Assembly: GCA_905182985.1 (NCBI GenBank)
Contig: CAJJDN010000004.1
Location: 809,358-873,357, forward strand
Source: Paramecium sonneborni
Taxonomy: Eukaryota; Ciliophora; Oligohymenophorea; Peniculida; Parameciidae
Direction: 5' to 3'
DNA: 64,000 nucleotides
Position 1 is the first letter of the stretch; every line of letters starts with the position of its first letter. The notes beneath the pieces were generated by a model. It had not been told where the DNA came from. It saw nothing but the letters and a program-made list of their open reading frames with translations, and made no database searches. Made by a program: the position numbers and the translations under genes. Of the stretch, positions 1 through 16,590 are shown in pieces.

Positions 1-34
1 ATCATAATAAAAAGATAGTGGAATTAATAATTAA

Positions 35-3000
35 ATGCTTACAGATCAGTAGGATGAATAATTACAAGAATAATAGCCATTAAATATCTAGGATGGATAA
101 AATGAACCTTCAATGGTTACAATACCTGAAGAAGAAGAAGAGAAGTTTTATCCTTATTATCATGGTGAGAGGAGTTGGTTTATATCTAAATTAGCATTTG
201 TGCATCTTACAGAATATTCATTATTTTTGAAGAAAAATGTATTAGATAAGGGACATAAAATTGCAGAGAAACATTTACCAAAATTATCACCTTGGGAAGA
301 TTTAAAAGAATCAATTAAAGTTTGTTAAAAACAAGTGAAATAAAAAAAAAAAATTACTTGTGGTGATTTAGTGAATATTATATTTTTTGGTTAATTAAAG
401 TGGATTAGTTTAGGATGTTTCTTTTCATATTTTATGGAAGCTATTGTAAGAAACTGTGTATCAATAGCAATGAGTAAAGTAATTACAAGTGCTTCACAAC
501 GTGATAAAGATAGTGCATATGGATTCGCTACTTTGTTAGTATTTCTTAATTTACTTTGTTTATTTACAAGACATCATGGTTATAATTTAGCTATGGTTTT
601 TTCATCAAAAGCAAGAATGACACTTATAAATTTAGTCTACATAAAATTAACTGAATTAAGTGCTTATTCTATAAAAGAAGCAAACATAGGGAAAATCTTA
701 AATTTAATTTCTGGAGATATAAATTATTTAGAATTTGTATTAATTATGATATTCTAAAGTAGTGTATGTTTTATATCAATTATTTTTGGATCTTATATAT
801 TATGGGATAGATTTAATGGACCTATTGGAATAATTTCATTAGCTATAATATTCACTGCATATCCTATACAAATAATTTTATAATCTTTTAATTCCAAGAC
901 ATTAATATCTTCTAAGTAATATTAAGATTAAAGATTAAAACTAACAAATGAACTTATTGAAGGTATCAGACTTATTAAAATGTATGCATGGGAATAAGCA
1001 TTTAATAAAATGATATCGATAATGAGATAAAAGGAATATATTTGTTTATTAAAAATCTCTTTTAGATCAGTCATAGATAGATTATTTAGTTTGATATCCT
1101 AAATTTGGTCAAGTTTTATATTTTTTGTTATATTATATTATGGAAATTTTAGAGAAACAATGAGTGTAGCTGAAATGATTTCAACAATTTAATTACTTAC
1201 ATTTTTTAAGATAAGTTGTGTTTTCATGGTTTCATATGGAATTTAATCAGTAATTCATATAAAGGTATCATTTACAAGAATAGCAACAATATTAAATATT
1301 GAAAATTCAGAAATGACTAATTTAGATTAAATTCATTTGATTTCAGATAATACAAACAATTAATCATAAAATTATACTGGACCTAGAATTTAACTTTAAA
1401 ATTTTACATCATATTGGACTAGTAAAGTAATAGAGACTACAAAACCAGTTCTTAAGAATTTAACATTAAATATATAAGCAGGAGAAGCATGGGCTTTTAT
1501 TGGAAAAGTAGGTTGTGGTAAATCAACTCTTTTAAGTGCTTTTTTATATGAAATTCCTGCATATAAAGGATCATTCAAAATTGATGGTTAAGAAGCAAAT
1601 AAAGGTGCCTTAACTATAGCATATGTTGAATAAGAACCTTTTATATTTCCAGATACAATAAGAAGGAATATTTTATTTGGAAGACCATATGATAAAATAT
1701 TATATTAAAAAGTTTTACATGCTTCTTAATTGGAAGCAGATTTATCTTTAATGAAATTTTAAGATCATACAGAAATAGGGGAAAGAGGTACTACATTATC
1801 TGGTGGTCAGAAAGCTAGATTATCTTTGGCTAGAGCTTTATATTAATAAGCAGATTTATATTTGTTTGATGATCCTTTATCTGCTGTAGATGCTAGTGTT
1901 GCCAAAAATATCTTTCATATGGCTATCAAAGAATTTATTTTTGATTATTAAATTCAAAAAAATCCATCAAAGAAAAAACCTATTGTTATTTTAGTTACTC
2001 ATTAAGTTTAATATGCTGTTGAATGTGATAAAATTGCTATATTAAATGATGGAGAATTAATTGCATAAGGATCTTATAATGATATTAAATCAAGTTTGTA
2101 TATGATCAATGATGAATTAGCTTAATAATTAAATAACACTAAAGAATCGAAAAAATAAGATTTCATTAGACCATAATTTTAAAAGAGAACAAAACTTAAG
2201 CATTCTGTTTCTAATAATCTTATTGGTAAAGAGGCAGATTAATAATCTTTGATTTCATTATCAACATATTTTAGATACTATAAATTTTGGAATGTTATAA
2301 TTATCATATGTGTTCTTTTATTAGAAGTTGGCTCTGAAATTCTAAATAATTTTTATCAAAGAATTATTTCACTTTTTGAAGAATATCAAAAAGAAAATGA
2401 TTTGGATACTGCTTTTTATCTTTTAGGAATGTTAACTTTAGGGCTTTTACTTACTAATTTTTTTAAATATGGATTGAATACATATTCAGTTTAAACTTCT
2501 ACTTAAAAAATACATTAATAAATGCTTAAATCATTAACCTTAGCTCCAGTTTCATATTTCGATGTAAATCCATCTGGAAGAATTATTAATAGATTTTCAA
2601 ATGATTTATCATTATGTGATAATCAAACTAATTCAGTAAGTTTGGATGTCTTGGAAATTATTGGTAATTTTATATTTGCTCTAATCACTTTGGCTATATT
2701 GTAACCATATTTCCTTTTTCTAATTGTATTTCTTATTACGATAGATGTCTATTAATTTAGCTATGCTAAAAAGATTATAAGTTAATTAAAAGAGGTTGAA
2801 TTAATGTAAAGAAGTCCTTTATTTGATTTTTTGAAGAAAACTTTAGGAGGAGTGATATAAGTTAGAGTTTATGAACAGTAAGCATGGTTTAGAGAATAGT
2901 TTTTAGAAATTTCAAATAAATGTAATCTTAATGCCTTAACTTATTATTATTCATCAAGATCTTTTGGATTTAATTTGGATTTGATAGGATTTATAGCATA

Positions 3001-4045
3001 GACTGTTGGAATATTTATATTTGTAAAATTAAATTATGATGATGTTGCAACTTTATCTTAAGGATTGTTACTATTAACTGTTTATAATGATGCTTTATAA
3101 TGGGGTTTAAGATAATTAATAACATTTGAAACACAAATGAATTCATATAACCGAATGTTTTAAATTATTGATATTTAACCAGAGGCTCCTCATATAACAT
3201 AAGAAGATTCAAAATATCCTGATTTTCCAAAAGATGGAAGAGTTAAATTTGAAAATGTTTTTATGAGATATAGATAAAATTGCGAATTAGTTTTAAAAGG
3301 ATTATCATTTGATATTTAAAGTGGTGAAAAAATAGGTTGTGTTGGAAGAACAGGAGCTGGAAAATCATCAATTTTGTAAGCAATCTTTAGAATGTCAGAA
3401 ATCGAATAAGATTAAAAATCATAATTATAAATTTCAGATTTAGAAATAAGAAAATTAGGATTGCATAAATTAAGAAGTAATATTGGAATCATACCATAAT
3501 CACCATTTTTATTTACTGGAACTATTAGAAGAAATTTAGATCCCTTTGATGAATTTACTGATGAATAATTATGGAAGGCTCTAGAATAAACAGATCTAAT
3601 TAGTCATGTTAAAGCATTTTAAAATGGTTTATTAACTGATATGAGTGATGTCAATTCAGTATTTTCTGTTGGATAAAAATAATTGATTTGTCTTGCTAGA
3701 ATTGTTTTATATTAAAAAAAAATTATTGTTTTAGATGAAGCAACTGCTAATGTGGATATGAAAACTGATGATTTTATATAAGAAACATTAAAAAAGAAAT
3801 TTACTAATTGTACTTTAATTACTATTGCACATAGATTAAATACAATTGCTGATTATGATAAAGTTATGGTTGTAAGTGAAGGGAAAGTCATAGAATTTGA
3901 TACTCCTTATAATTTATTAGCTAATTCAATTAATTCTACCTCTATAGATAAAACTACTGAATTTTCCAGACTGGTTAAAAATACCGGTGATCAAAATGCT
4001 TAAGCTATTTTTGATATTGCAAAATAAAAGCAAATTAAAAGATGA
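35..4045 (+). CDS. ABCC/MRP-type full ABC transporter
   Basis: A 1336-aa ATP-driven exporter of the multidrug-resistance-protein (ABCC) type, expected in the plasma or an organelle membrane. The order seen is TM domain 1, NBD1, TM domain 2, NBD2. NBD1 has Walker A GKVGCGKSTLL (about 1500), signature LSGGQ (about 1797) and Walker B YLFDDPLSAVDA (about 1860). NBD2 has Walker A GRTGAGKSS (about 3345), a degenerate signature FSVGQ (about 3660) and Walker B IIVLDEATANVD (about 3722), followed by the H-loop IAHRLN. NBD1 having Asp where NBD2 has Glu after Walker B is usual in ABCC proteins. There is no extra N-terminal TMD0. One frame runs from ATG 35 to TGA 4043 with no frame-changing intron. No in-frame TGA precedes the ATG, so a slightly longer N-terminus beyond the window edge cannot be excluded. 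Substrate unknown. Confidence 0.93.
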
Positions 4046-4265
4046 TATTTATTTAATCAATGTTATACATCCATTTTATTTATTAAAATTAAAAATACTT
4101 AGTATATTCCTATCTGATTTTTTTGTTTATAGAGATTCTCACATTTCCTTGTTATTTTTAATAATAATTTATAATTAAAAATGAATTTGGCTAATAGTAG
4201 TAATATTAATTTATAAATAATTTGTAATTTTTAGATCTTTAATATTTATGATTATTAATGATATA

Positions 4266-6964
<2,699 letters not shown>

Positions 6965-7075
6965 ATTTAAAAAAATAATTAAATTCTTTCTTTAAAAAAG
7001 TTCAAAATAATAATAATCTATATATATATATATGATAAGATTTAATAATATGGAATAAATAAATATTGCTTTGAT

Positions 7076-10000
7076 TCACCAAAATATACAGAAAAATGCC
7101 AAGATAGCTCTAACTCTATCTCCAAAATCATTTTGATTATTTTCAGAATCATTTAATAAATTTTAGTTGATTCCTCTAATTTATTAAGAAGCAAAGAATG
7201 CAAAAATTTATTCTAAGTTTGGTTAATAAATAGAGAAATCATTTATCAACAATTATTTTTATTTAAGCTCTAATTATAAATATTAAAATAATTTAGATAA
7301 TTTAAAATGACCAACAGGGATCTAATATGACAAATAACTAATAAATAGTTTAAATATAGTACTTTTCTCTGTATTCTGGGATAGATTATATTTAGAATTG
7401 TTATGATAGTTATAACTATATAGTTTGATGAACTTATTCTTTTTTACCTATATTACATTTAACACTAAATCTAGCTTATTCACCTAATTAAGTTCTTAAT
7501 TCATTTAAAGTTCCAGAAGTGATCAAGTTTCCATTGACCATGATACCAATTCTATTACATATACTTTAAGCCTCTTATAATGAATGTGTAGTTAATAGAA
7601 CTGAAGCATCATTGTTTATTGTTGATTATAATAAAATCTATTAAATGATTCTTCTTGATTTAGGATCTAATCCAGTTGTAGGTTCATCCATAAATAATCG
7701 ATTAGATCCTCCAATTAAAGCTATTCCTAATTAAACTTTTCTTCTTTCACCTCCACTTAAGAATTAGACTTATCTATCTTTAAATTAATATAAATCAAGA
7801 GCCTTTAAATAAACTTCAATTGTATTTGTCAAATTTTGTTAACCTTTTAAAATTCCATAAATTTTGAGATGTTGATAAATTGTTAATGTAGGATTAAATG
7901 GACAAAACTATGGGACTAAACCAATATTAGTTTAAATATCTCTAATTCTTACTTAACCTGTTGTTGGTTTATCAAATTTACTAATCATATTAAAAGTTGT
8001 TGATTTTCCAGCACCATTTGGTCCAAGTAATCCATATATTTCTTTAGATTTAATTTACAATGATAATTTTTGAACTTTCTCAATTTTACCATATTATTTT
8101 GTTAAATCTAATACATCTACAACAGCATCAGTATCATCCATACTAATTTGAATTTATTATAATCTATTAATCTCTGTTGAATATAAGATTAAAAAGTAAA
8201 TAGTACCTCCTAGTATTAAATATAAAATGCATGAATAATAACTGAAAATGGCTAAATTTAATAAAATTGGACTCATACCCAAACCTAAATAACAAGCTGT
8301 AAAGGGTGAAATAATCATTAAGAACATTGCAATCATATTTAATCCTATTGAACATTCTGGATGAGCCACTTAAATCATTAATATAAAAAAAAATAGGAAA
8401 AATACAAAAAATTATATTTGTGGAATTCCAATATAAGCATTTTATGATTTGTTATATTTAATTGATAACCAATTTGTAAAACAACTCAAAGAGACTCCAA
8501 AAATAGTAATGATAAAGAAAACTTTAAAAAAATTGGATCTAAAATGTCCAATATTAAAGATAAATAATAATATTGCTGTAAATAGACCTTCAATAATAGA
8601 TGGAACTATATCAGTAATAACAATACTGAGCCAATAAGTATGTATTTAAACTCCACTTGCAAACATATATTATTTAATTTTTGTATCTTTATCTTCTAAT
8701 TGAATTATAGCATATAAAGTAGATGTAAGTGCCTTAATTCCAAGATATAAAAATACAAATAAGAAAGAAGAATAAATTCCAATTATAACAGCTAAAAGTA
8801 TTAATGGGAGTGGTAGTAAAAATCTCACTTATGTATCAGTAGAACTTAATAAAATTAATAGTTTTCTCAATGTTAATCCTATAAGCTGAGCTTTGAAATC
8901 TATCTTAGGTCTTTATTGAAACACTCTCTAAGTATACTAATCTATAGTTTAATTTCCATATTAATAATCTATTGCAAGATATGAATCTTCCAAAGAGTTT
9001 TATGAAAGTGAAAATTTACATTAAGAATTCTATTCTAAATAATTTAAGAGTTCATGAAACAAATGAATTTTTTTTACTGGTAAAATACTTTTAAGGGAAG
9101 TAGGAGCACATTAAATTAGAGGAATATAACTATCTATTTTTTATAGCTAAGTTTAGATACAAGATTTCTCTTATATTAATTAATTTTAATCTGAAAAGTC
9201 CATTTATAAATGATAACCAACTCCAAAATTAAGCTTAATAAAATCAGGAGTTCCTTGAGTCACAATTTATCCATTTATGAGTATTCCAACTCTTGAAGCT
9301 AATTCATCAGCTTCTTCCATATTATGACTAGTCATTACAATAGCCCTATTCTTTTTCATTTCTTTTATCACATCCCAAATTTATTATTTTGTTAATGAAT
9401 CCATTCCTGATGATGGTTCATCTAAAAATATTATTTTAGAGTTTCCAATTAGAGATATTGCGAAACTCAATTTTCTCTTATTTCCACCACTCAATTAACA
9501 TGGCTTTAAATTAGATTCATTTATTAATTGACATACTTGTAAAATATAATTTATTTATTGTTATAATTCTTTATATTCTATATTTCTTAATTATCCATAA
9601 AATTCTAAATGCTCATAAACATTTAGTTCTGGATATAAAATATCTTATTATAAGCAAATACCAATCTGATTTTTAAAATGTTTATTTTCAATGCTTTATC
9701 CCAAAATGTTGATTTTTCCTTTTGTTTTTTCACTAATACCAGATAATATTTTCATTAATGTAGATTTTCCAGCTCCATTAGGTCCTAATAAACAATAAAT
9801 CTCATTTTGATATATTTACATATTTACATCTTTGAGAATATATTGATTATTAATCTTTTTCCACATATTTTTAACTAATATAAATGGTTATTCAAAATTT
9901 TCTATTTTTTAATCTTGAATATTTAACATTGGCTTGTATAATTCATCTGATTCTATATTTAAATATATTGAATTTTTGTTTTATTCATCTTCAAAATCAG

Positions 10001-10823
10001 TATAAATTTATGTATTCTTTCTGCAGAAATTGCATAAGAAAAATAGTTTCTTAGATCCACTCAACACTTAATCAAAATATATAAATCCAAGAGTATAACT
10101 TATAATCTAAAATATTAAACAACCAATATATATTCCAGGTTTGAATAAAAATCCTTAACCTTTAAATATCCAACGTGAACTTAATAATAGCATTTAAAAT
10201 GCTGTCTATGGTACAAAAAGTGTAGGTAATTAACTTAGAAATGTTAATTTTGGTTCTGGTACAAAATTAAAAATCAAAACAAATGTTAATACTACATTCA
10301 AAAGACCAATAAATTCACTAGCCTTATTTGAAGTCTTTGAAAATGAACTTAAAAATAATACAAAAGATGCAAGAGACCAACTATATAATAATTATCCTAA
10401 TATTAACATTCCAATTCCTAAGGATCCATCTCCTACTTCATTAAGTTTGAATTCTGTAAATGGTATTAAATAAATTAGTGAAACACCAAAAGTCATAACA
10501 AAAAATGTTATTATCCAAGATGCATAATAAGCATATGAACTTAATCCCATTAATTATTATAACTCCTTGAATTTTCCGCTCTTTTCTCTCACTAATAATA
10601 TTAATGATTATCTTAAAACACCATTATTGTTTAAACAAATAAGTATTAATAAAAACAAGTATGTTAAATTATTTTTGTAGGAAACAATTAATGATAAAAT
10701 TACATTTAGAATTGGTACATATAGATTTATCCAAAATTAATTTGATCTGAAATGTAAAGTCAAATTCTTTTCTAATAACGCGAATAGTTGATTCATCCGA
10801 TTTATTTAATGATTATTATTCAT
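7076..10823 (-). CDS. ABCA-type ABC transporter
   Basis: 1240-aa full ABC transporter of the ABCA (lipid-transporter) type, with order TM domain 1, NBD1, TM domain 2, NBD2. NBD1 shows [13 protein letters not shown] (about 9790-9750), [24 protein letters not shown] and the ABCA-type switch [11 protein letters not shown]2 shows a second GPNGAGKST (about 8030-8000) and TTHSLQEAQ (about 7600). The end carries the family-typical region IYQPNLEQIFAFFA. A 25-nt intron at 7338-7362 is required; without it the reading drifts into a frame that loses this C-terminal motif. TM segments are hydrophobic stretches at about 10760-10100 and 8900-8170. The extracellular loops look short compared with animal ABCA proteins. 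ATG at 10823; a second in-frame ATG lies at 10796. Substrate not deducible. Confidence 0.9.
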
Positions 10824-11511
10824 TATTATTTTTATATTCTAACGCTTAACACTATATAGAATCAATTTACATATGTACCTAATTTAATTAACTTAATTGT
10901 TACTCAAAATTTGTTCAATTATATCTATAATGAAAAATAAGGAATTCAGTATTTAATTGAAAGATTAGAGTTTATAAATTTTTAATTTTAAATAATTGTT
11001 TTATTAACATAAGCTGAATAATTTCATTTAAGATAGAACAAACATATTTGTTTAATTTTAAAAGAAAAAAATATTCTTTAATTTTATAATAAATAAAAAA
11101 GAATTGTTTATTTTTGACATTTTCTAAAAATAGAAAGAATGTAAAAATATAAATATAACATTTAAAATCTGCTAACTAATAATTCGAGTCTGCATTATAA
11201 GTTATAGGGAGCGGTGTTTAAAAATAATCTTAATATTCTACATTGTATTTAATTTGGAAATATAAAATAAAAATTATAATGATGAAATAATGAAAAATGC
11301 TTAAATTAAGTTTTTGTTTATAAAAGATAAGCTTATTGATTAGAAGAGGAACTAAATATAGATAGGATATTAATAATGATAATCATTTTAGTTTAAGAAT
11401 AAGAGAGAGATGTTAAAAGTACAGAAGAGTAAAACAAAGCATATAGAAGTAGGTTAAACATCAAGTATATAGGAATCCATGATATATATGGATAATATTT
11501 ATAGATTGATA
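10824..11511. other. intergenic, no firm gene
   Basis: AT-rich DNA between the ABCA start and the stop of the flavoprotein gene. The 5' end of the ABCA gene must have its promoter in the first part. A short + strand reading begins at ATG 11291 but meets TGA after about 30 codons; a second begins at 11411 and runs antisense into the neighbouring gene. I see no intron joining them and do not call a gene. Confidence 0.5.
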
Positions 11512-13477
11512 TCATTCATCTCCTTTCATTTTAGGTGCAGCTGAGATTTCAGCATTATCATAGGGGAAATAGAATGTTGACATATTATCTCTGAAAGTCC
11601 ATAGATTATATTCAGGGACTATATCATATCTAAATTTGTATAATGTATTTTTGTAACATCCTGATTTTTTGATTTTCTAAAATAGATAAGATATATACTC
11701 TAACTGCAGTTTCAATATCTTTGGTTGAATATTTTCCATTTTTAAGATCAGACATAAATGGTAGATTTTTACATCTTATTCCTTCATTAACAATAGCAAC
11801 TCTGTTTTGTTTAGATGGTGTACCAACAGCACCAACAACAAAGTCATTCATACCATAATAAATAATGAAATCCCATTTTTTTAAATCTCCTTCAATATGA
11901 ACTTCATCAAATTATGGCCAAGAACTAGTTTATTATAATACTTTTCCAAATTATTCAGTATAAGTAAAAGGTATTTAATGCCAAGGGACATTAAGTGCTA
12001 ACATATTATAAGCTGCAGTCATTCCTTAATTGTAGCATGCTTACCATTAATCACCTAAATGACCTGTACCATTAGTATAATAATAAGTATGAGCACAACT
12101 ACCTGCAGCAAAGATTCTTTTAATATCAGTTCTTTAAAAGTAATCAACTTTGACTCTTCCTGCTGTATCAAATTCAAATTAATGATCACTAACTTCTGCA
12201 AATTCAGTTTTTGGTGCTACAGTACTTGGAAATAAGATCACAGCATCAGATTTAAGTTTTTTCTTTCCTTTAAATATGATTGAATCTTTTTCAATTTTTT
12301 TAATTTTAATGTTTTCATATACATTAATTCCTTTTTCAACATGTAAATCCAAAACCAAATTAGCAAGTTCAGGTCCATATTAAACTTAGAATTGACTTTC
12401 TTCATTTGGATCAATTACATTTATTTTAATGTTTGGATATTCTTTACGAATAGTTTATGCCACTTCTAATGACATAGTATTAATACCTATGATAGACTAT
12501 AATAAACAAGATCAAAATACCAGATCATTAATATTTTTTAATTTCTCTTTTAATTATTAATGAGAATCTAAAGAATTGAAATAAAACACTGGTTGATTTT
12601 CAATTCCTTTAATAGTAGGATGTACAGGATCTGTACCAGTTGCTATCAATATAGTATCATAAGCGATTTTATTACTATCATCTAATTCTACATAGGTATT
12701 ATTATATTTATTATTAATATAAGAAATTCTTCTTCCTAAATGAGTATCTATAGCAATAGCTTAATACCATTTATCTTTTCTAAAAAAGAAATCTTCTGGT
12801 TTTGTAGCTTTAATTCTTTTACTCATCATTAATCTATCATATGGCATATAATTTTCATTTGTTATATATGATATCTCTCCAGTATAACCAAATTCTCGTA
12901 ATGTTGTCAAACATGCAAATGCAGCTGCTCCACCTCCATAAATTACTACTTTTCTTTAATCATTATAATCTCTGAAATGATATTATGGAACTATCTTTTT
13001 CGGTACTACCAAAGGAGCATATACTTCAATTGAATCCTCATTCTCTTTTACTCCAAACTTTGGCAAATTATCTATTGATGGAGGTCCTTCTACCATACCA
13101 TTTGTTATATCAAATTAACAACCATGTTTTGGACAATATAATTTATCACCAAAACATATTCCTTCTGATAAATCTGTTTCCAGATCATATGGACATAAAC
13201 TACCTAATGCATATATTTTCCCTTCATATCTTGTTAATATTATCTAATAATCTTCATCTCCATTCTATATCACAAATGGCATTAATTCTCCCTCTTTTGG
13301 TTTCTTAAAACTTGTATAGGTGATTAATTAAGTATTGTTATAATCTAGCATTTAAGCTGTCTAAATTATCCCCTTCTTCTATTCCTCTGTTAGATCACTC
13401 TACAACTTGCAGCTGCTTCTAATACCCTTACAAGCAAACAAAAACAAAGGAATTAATTTCAATATTCTCCTCCTCAT
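11512..13477 (-). CDS. Rieske/AIF-like (AIFM3-type) FAD-NAD(P) oxidoreductase
   Basis: 637 aa after removing a 24-nt (12497-12520) and a 28-nt intron (11630-11657). Both are needed: the first contains an in-frame TGA and the second restores the frame. The N-terminal ~20 residues are hydrophobic after basic residues and could be a signal or targeting segment. Next comes a Rieske [2Fe-2S]-like domain, CPY-x17-CPKHG. Then a pyridine-nucleotide-disulfide oxidoreductase fold: FAD-binding VVIYGGGAAAFAC, a central ATG motif (ILIATGTDP), NAD-binding SIIGINTMSLEVA and a late FAD motif IFAAGSCAH...GHLGDQW. This architecture matches AIFM3/AIFL proteins. The first Rieske histidine is Tyr (codon at 13187-13189), so cluster binding is doubtful. 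Redox partner and location are unknown. Confidence 0.88.
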
Positions 13478-14130
13478 ATAAAATTTAATAAAATTGTTTT
13501 TGATATTCCTTTTTAATTTAATTTCATATGTAAAAATTATTTTTCTATCTTTTTCATCATCTCTAACTTTTTTATTCTCCTCTTTCTTATCTACTCTAAA
13601 ATACCATACTACTTATATAAATTATCATTATTGATAAATCTTTACACTTCAAACTAATAAACTATTTAATCCAAACTATTTCATACTAATATTTAAATTC
13701 ATTTTTAGACATTCAAATTTAGTAAATTAATTTAATTTATGTATAAGCGTAATTAATACACAAATCTTTTAAATTAAGAATATTCGTTACATCTCTTTTA
13801 ATAAATATATATTATATTCTCTTTATTTGAATTCCATAACAAGCAATCTAATATGTAATCTTTTACTAAAATTTAATAGTCGTTGTGATTTTATTTATTT
13901 CTAAATAAAAATTTTAAATTTTAAAATAATGATGTACTGCACTCATTCAAATAATGTTAATACTCTCTTTATTCAACTAATTTTGTTAATAGAAAAAGAA
14001 ATTCTATTTTACAATTAAGAATATTTAAATATATATGTAAAAACTTATTTCATTATGATATGAGAGGCTGTATGGGTTTTTATTTAACTACATATATATA
14101 TGTTAATTAATAAAAAATATATTAAAATCA
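13478..14130. other. intergenic between divergent genes
   Basis: 653 bp separating two genes transcribed away from each other, so it must contain both promoters. It is AT-rich with T-runs on the left side. I see no conserved motif, RNA gene or convincing reading frame. Confidence 0.6.
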
Positions 14131-15692
14131 ATGATATAAGATTCATTATTTGCTGAATCCTTTTGGAATCCAATTTCACTCAATTCATTTTCAAATGATA
14201 ACGATTATGATGTATAATTTTTGATTTCCTTTAATATAGGTGTTTTAACTATACTCAGGAAACACCTCAGTACTAATAAGAGTAATCTCTGGGTAATTAT
14301 TATCTGGTAGTTAATAAATCGATTTATTGCAAACATACATTACATTAGATGAGAAGGGAGTAACACTTTAAAATCTCTTTGGATAAATTACATACACAGG
14401 ACCATAATTATAGTAGTTTTATGAACTCATTAATAAATATTGTATGCATTTAGATATTCACAATCATTATGTTATCGAGAAACAAACTCAGAAGTTAGAT
14501 AATTTTGAAGTATAATTTATGGTATATAATTAGATTTTTCAATCCAGAGATAGAATGACTGCTATTTCAAAGTCAATTAAAAAGTATTCAAAAATATTAG
14601 GAAAATCATATTTGAACAATATAGTCAACATTACAAATTATGAATATTTATTTGAAGATGATGAATATTTATATTTGATTATCCCATATTTAAATGGACA
14701 AAAAATTAACAATTTATCTTTAGAACAATCACTTTTTGGATTACTTAAGCTATTATACAAGTATCATAACCAAGGATTATGTTTGACTACTTTTTCTGTA
14801 ATTGTATTTGTTTTATTTTAGGAATCAAATATTATTTTATTAGATGAAAATTATAATATGGAAATACTGGATAATTCTTTAGTTAAAACATTTACTTAGG
14901 ACTATTAAAAAGATATATTCCAAGATGTTTCAGCCATCAAAAATTATTTAATAAAAAAGTAAAAAAATTAATATTCTTAAGATTTCCCTTCAAAGAAGAT
15001 ATCATCTAAGAAGTTTTAAATATCAATATAAACTCAGTCCAAGAATTACTATTTAATTCACTTTTTATTAGTTATTTTGGTGAGAGTAATTTTTATGTGT
15101 ACTTAAATGCTTAACCATATCAAAATTTAAACTTTCTCTCTTCTAATTCATAATTAAATTTGCTTGAAACTTTTAATACTATTAGATCAAGCATTATGGA
15201 CTCATCTGATGAATCAGACGGAATAGAATAAATTAATCAGTTTAATTTTTGCTAATCCTAATTTCAAGATTCCCCTATGTTATCCCCTAAACTTAAACCA
15301 AAACATTAATCCAGATTATCAAGTAGATAAGTTGTACTAGAAACTCTTTTAAATGAACATATAATTACACCTGAATAATTCTAACAATTTTATAAGGAAG
15401 AAGATTTTCAAAATGAACAAGAAATTAATGAATTTAGTGAAATGCTCTCTAAAGAAATTGAAAATTCTTAATTTACAACTCCTATTTAAAGTGATGTAAT
15501 CTATTTTTTATTTATTTTTAGTCAACTGCTACTTGTCCTAACACAGTAATTATTCATTCTAAAAAAAATGTTGTTAATCGTATTTGCGATATTATACATG
15601 AAGCTTAATAGGAATTTATTTAAGCTATAAAAAAACCCTATAATGCTAGTAAAGTCTAGAACGTAAGAAAGAATCTATTCAAAATGCATTGA
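14131..15692 (+). CDS. degenerate protein-kinase-like protein
   Basis: 486 aa after removing introns 14212-14239, 14798-14821, 14959-14981 (AAG acceptor) and 15496-15521. Residues ~105-190 look like a kinase N-lobe and hinge: a basic stretch after ISKSIKKYSKIL, then NIVNITNYEYLFEDDEYLYLIIPYL, followed by HNQG and ESNIILLDENYNMEILDNS where HRDxxxxN...DFG would stand. HRD is absent and DFG reads LDN, so this would be a pseudokinase. I cannot point to a Gly loop or VAIK lysine. The C-terminal half is Ser/Pro/Gln-rich (for example DSSDESDG) and ends basic. The third intron is inferred from the frame: reading straight through leaves a protein-like stretch for a poor one. The last exon is duplicated at 16591-16708 by the assembly artefact. 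Confidence 0.7.
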
Positions 15693-16589
15693 TATTCTTT
15701 AAATACCTTAGACATATTTTGTTATGTTTATTAATCTTTTTTATTTTATATTCATTTTTTATTTCTAATTTTAGCCGTTTTGAATAACTCTAATTAGAGT
15801 TTATTGTATAAATGTTATTTCTTTTATAATTTAAGGACTTCCTATCTATTATTATACAACAACCAAACTATTTGTAGAAAATGAATTCTAAAAATTTAAA
15901 CTTCTTCTAAAGCAGATTTTATAGCTTTATAATAAAACTATCAATTACTTTTGATGTTATTAGTTTATTATATAAATATTTGAATTAATACTTATATTAT
16001 TGACATATAATATTAATAACTACATGATATTTATATATATTTATTTCAAAAAAAAAGTCAAGAAAAATTTTATAAGTAGCTTGCTATTCTTTTAAATAAA
16101 CCTAATATTATCTAAAAATTTGAATATAATTAATCGAGTTTTATTCATCAAAAAGTATATTTTAAATTTCATAGATATGATAATTAATTTAAACTATATA
16201 ATTTTTTTATTTTGGGTATCAAACTAAATGATGGATTACGTTGTAATAATTTATTGTCGACAGCACTCATAGTATTTAAAAGTTCAAAGACTTCAATTTC
16301 AGCATGCTGCTATTTATAAATCCCAAAATTCTTTGAATTTTATCCATTTAATTAATTCATAAGTCTGATTATTATTTTCAATTGATATTTTAGGGAATGA
16401 AAACTTTTGATGAAAAAAATATTTTCTAAAATGCATCTATTTTTATTCTTTTTTTCTTCTTGTAAGATTTAATTGTCCTCCTCATCCCAATGTAATTTTT
16501 GATTTTGCAGAATTGGAAAAATCTTCTATTTTTATAATACATCATTCTTAAATACTTATTTTAGCATAAATGATAAAATAATTTAGTAT
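15575..16589. repeat. copy 1 of exact 1015-bp duplication
   Basis: This stretch, from the last exon of the kinase-like gene onward, reappears base for base at 16591-17605 by eye. The copies are separated only by one N at 16590. That is the pattern of two contigs whose overlapping ends were scaffolded without merging, not of a biological tandem repeat. Confidence 0.95.
16169..16567 (-). CDS. small unknown protein (copy 1)
   Basis: 132-codon open frame with TGA stop and no intron required. It starts MLKQVFKND and ends SLNQLSYL, rich in Lys, Ile and Leu, with an acidic WDEEDN segment near residue 25. It is convergent with the kinase-like gene (stop at 15692). I do not recognise the family. An alternative frame over the middle also looks partly coding, but I find no splice donor that would use it. 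An identical copy lies at 17185-17583; only one is likely to exist in the genome. Confidence 0.45.
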
Positions 16590-16590
16590 N
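16590..16590. other. single-N scaffold join
   Basis: One N separates the two identical 1015-bp copies and marks a scaffold junction. Confidence 0.95.

Noticed and set aside
12497..12520. TGA interrupting the AIF-like gene at the NAD-binding motif
   Set aside because: It lies in a 24-nt GT...TAG intron; splicing restores SIIGINTMSLEVA.
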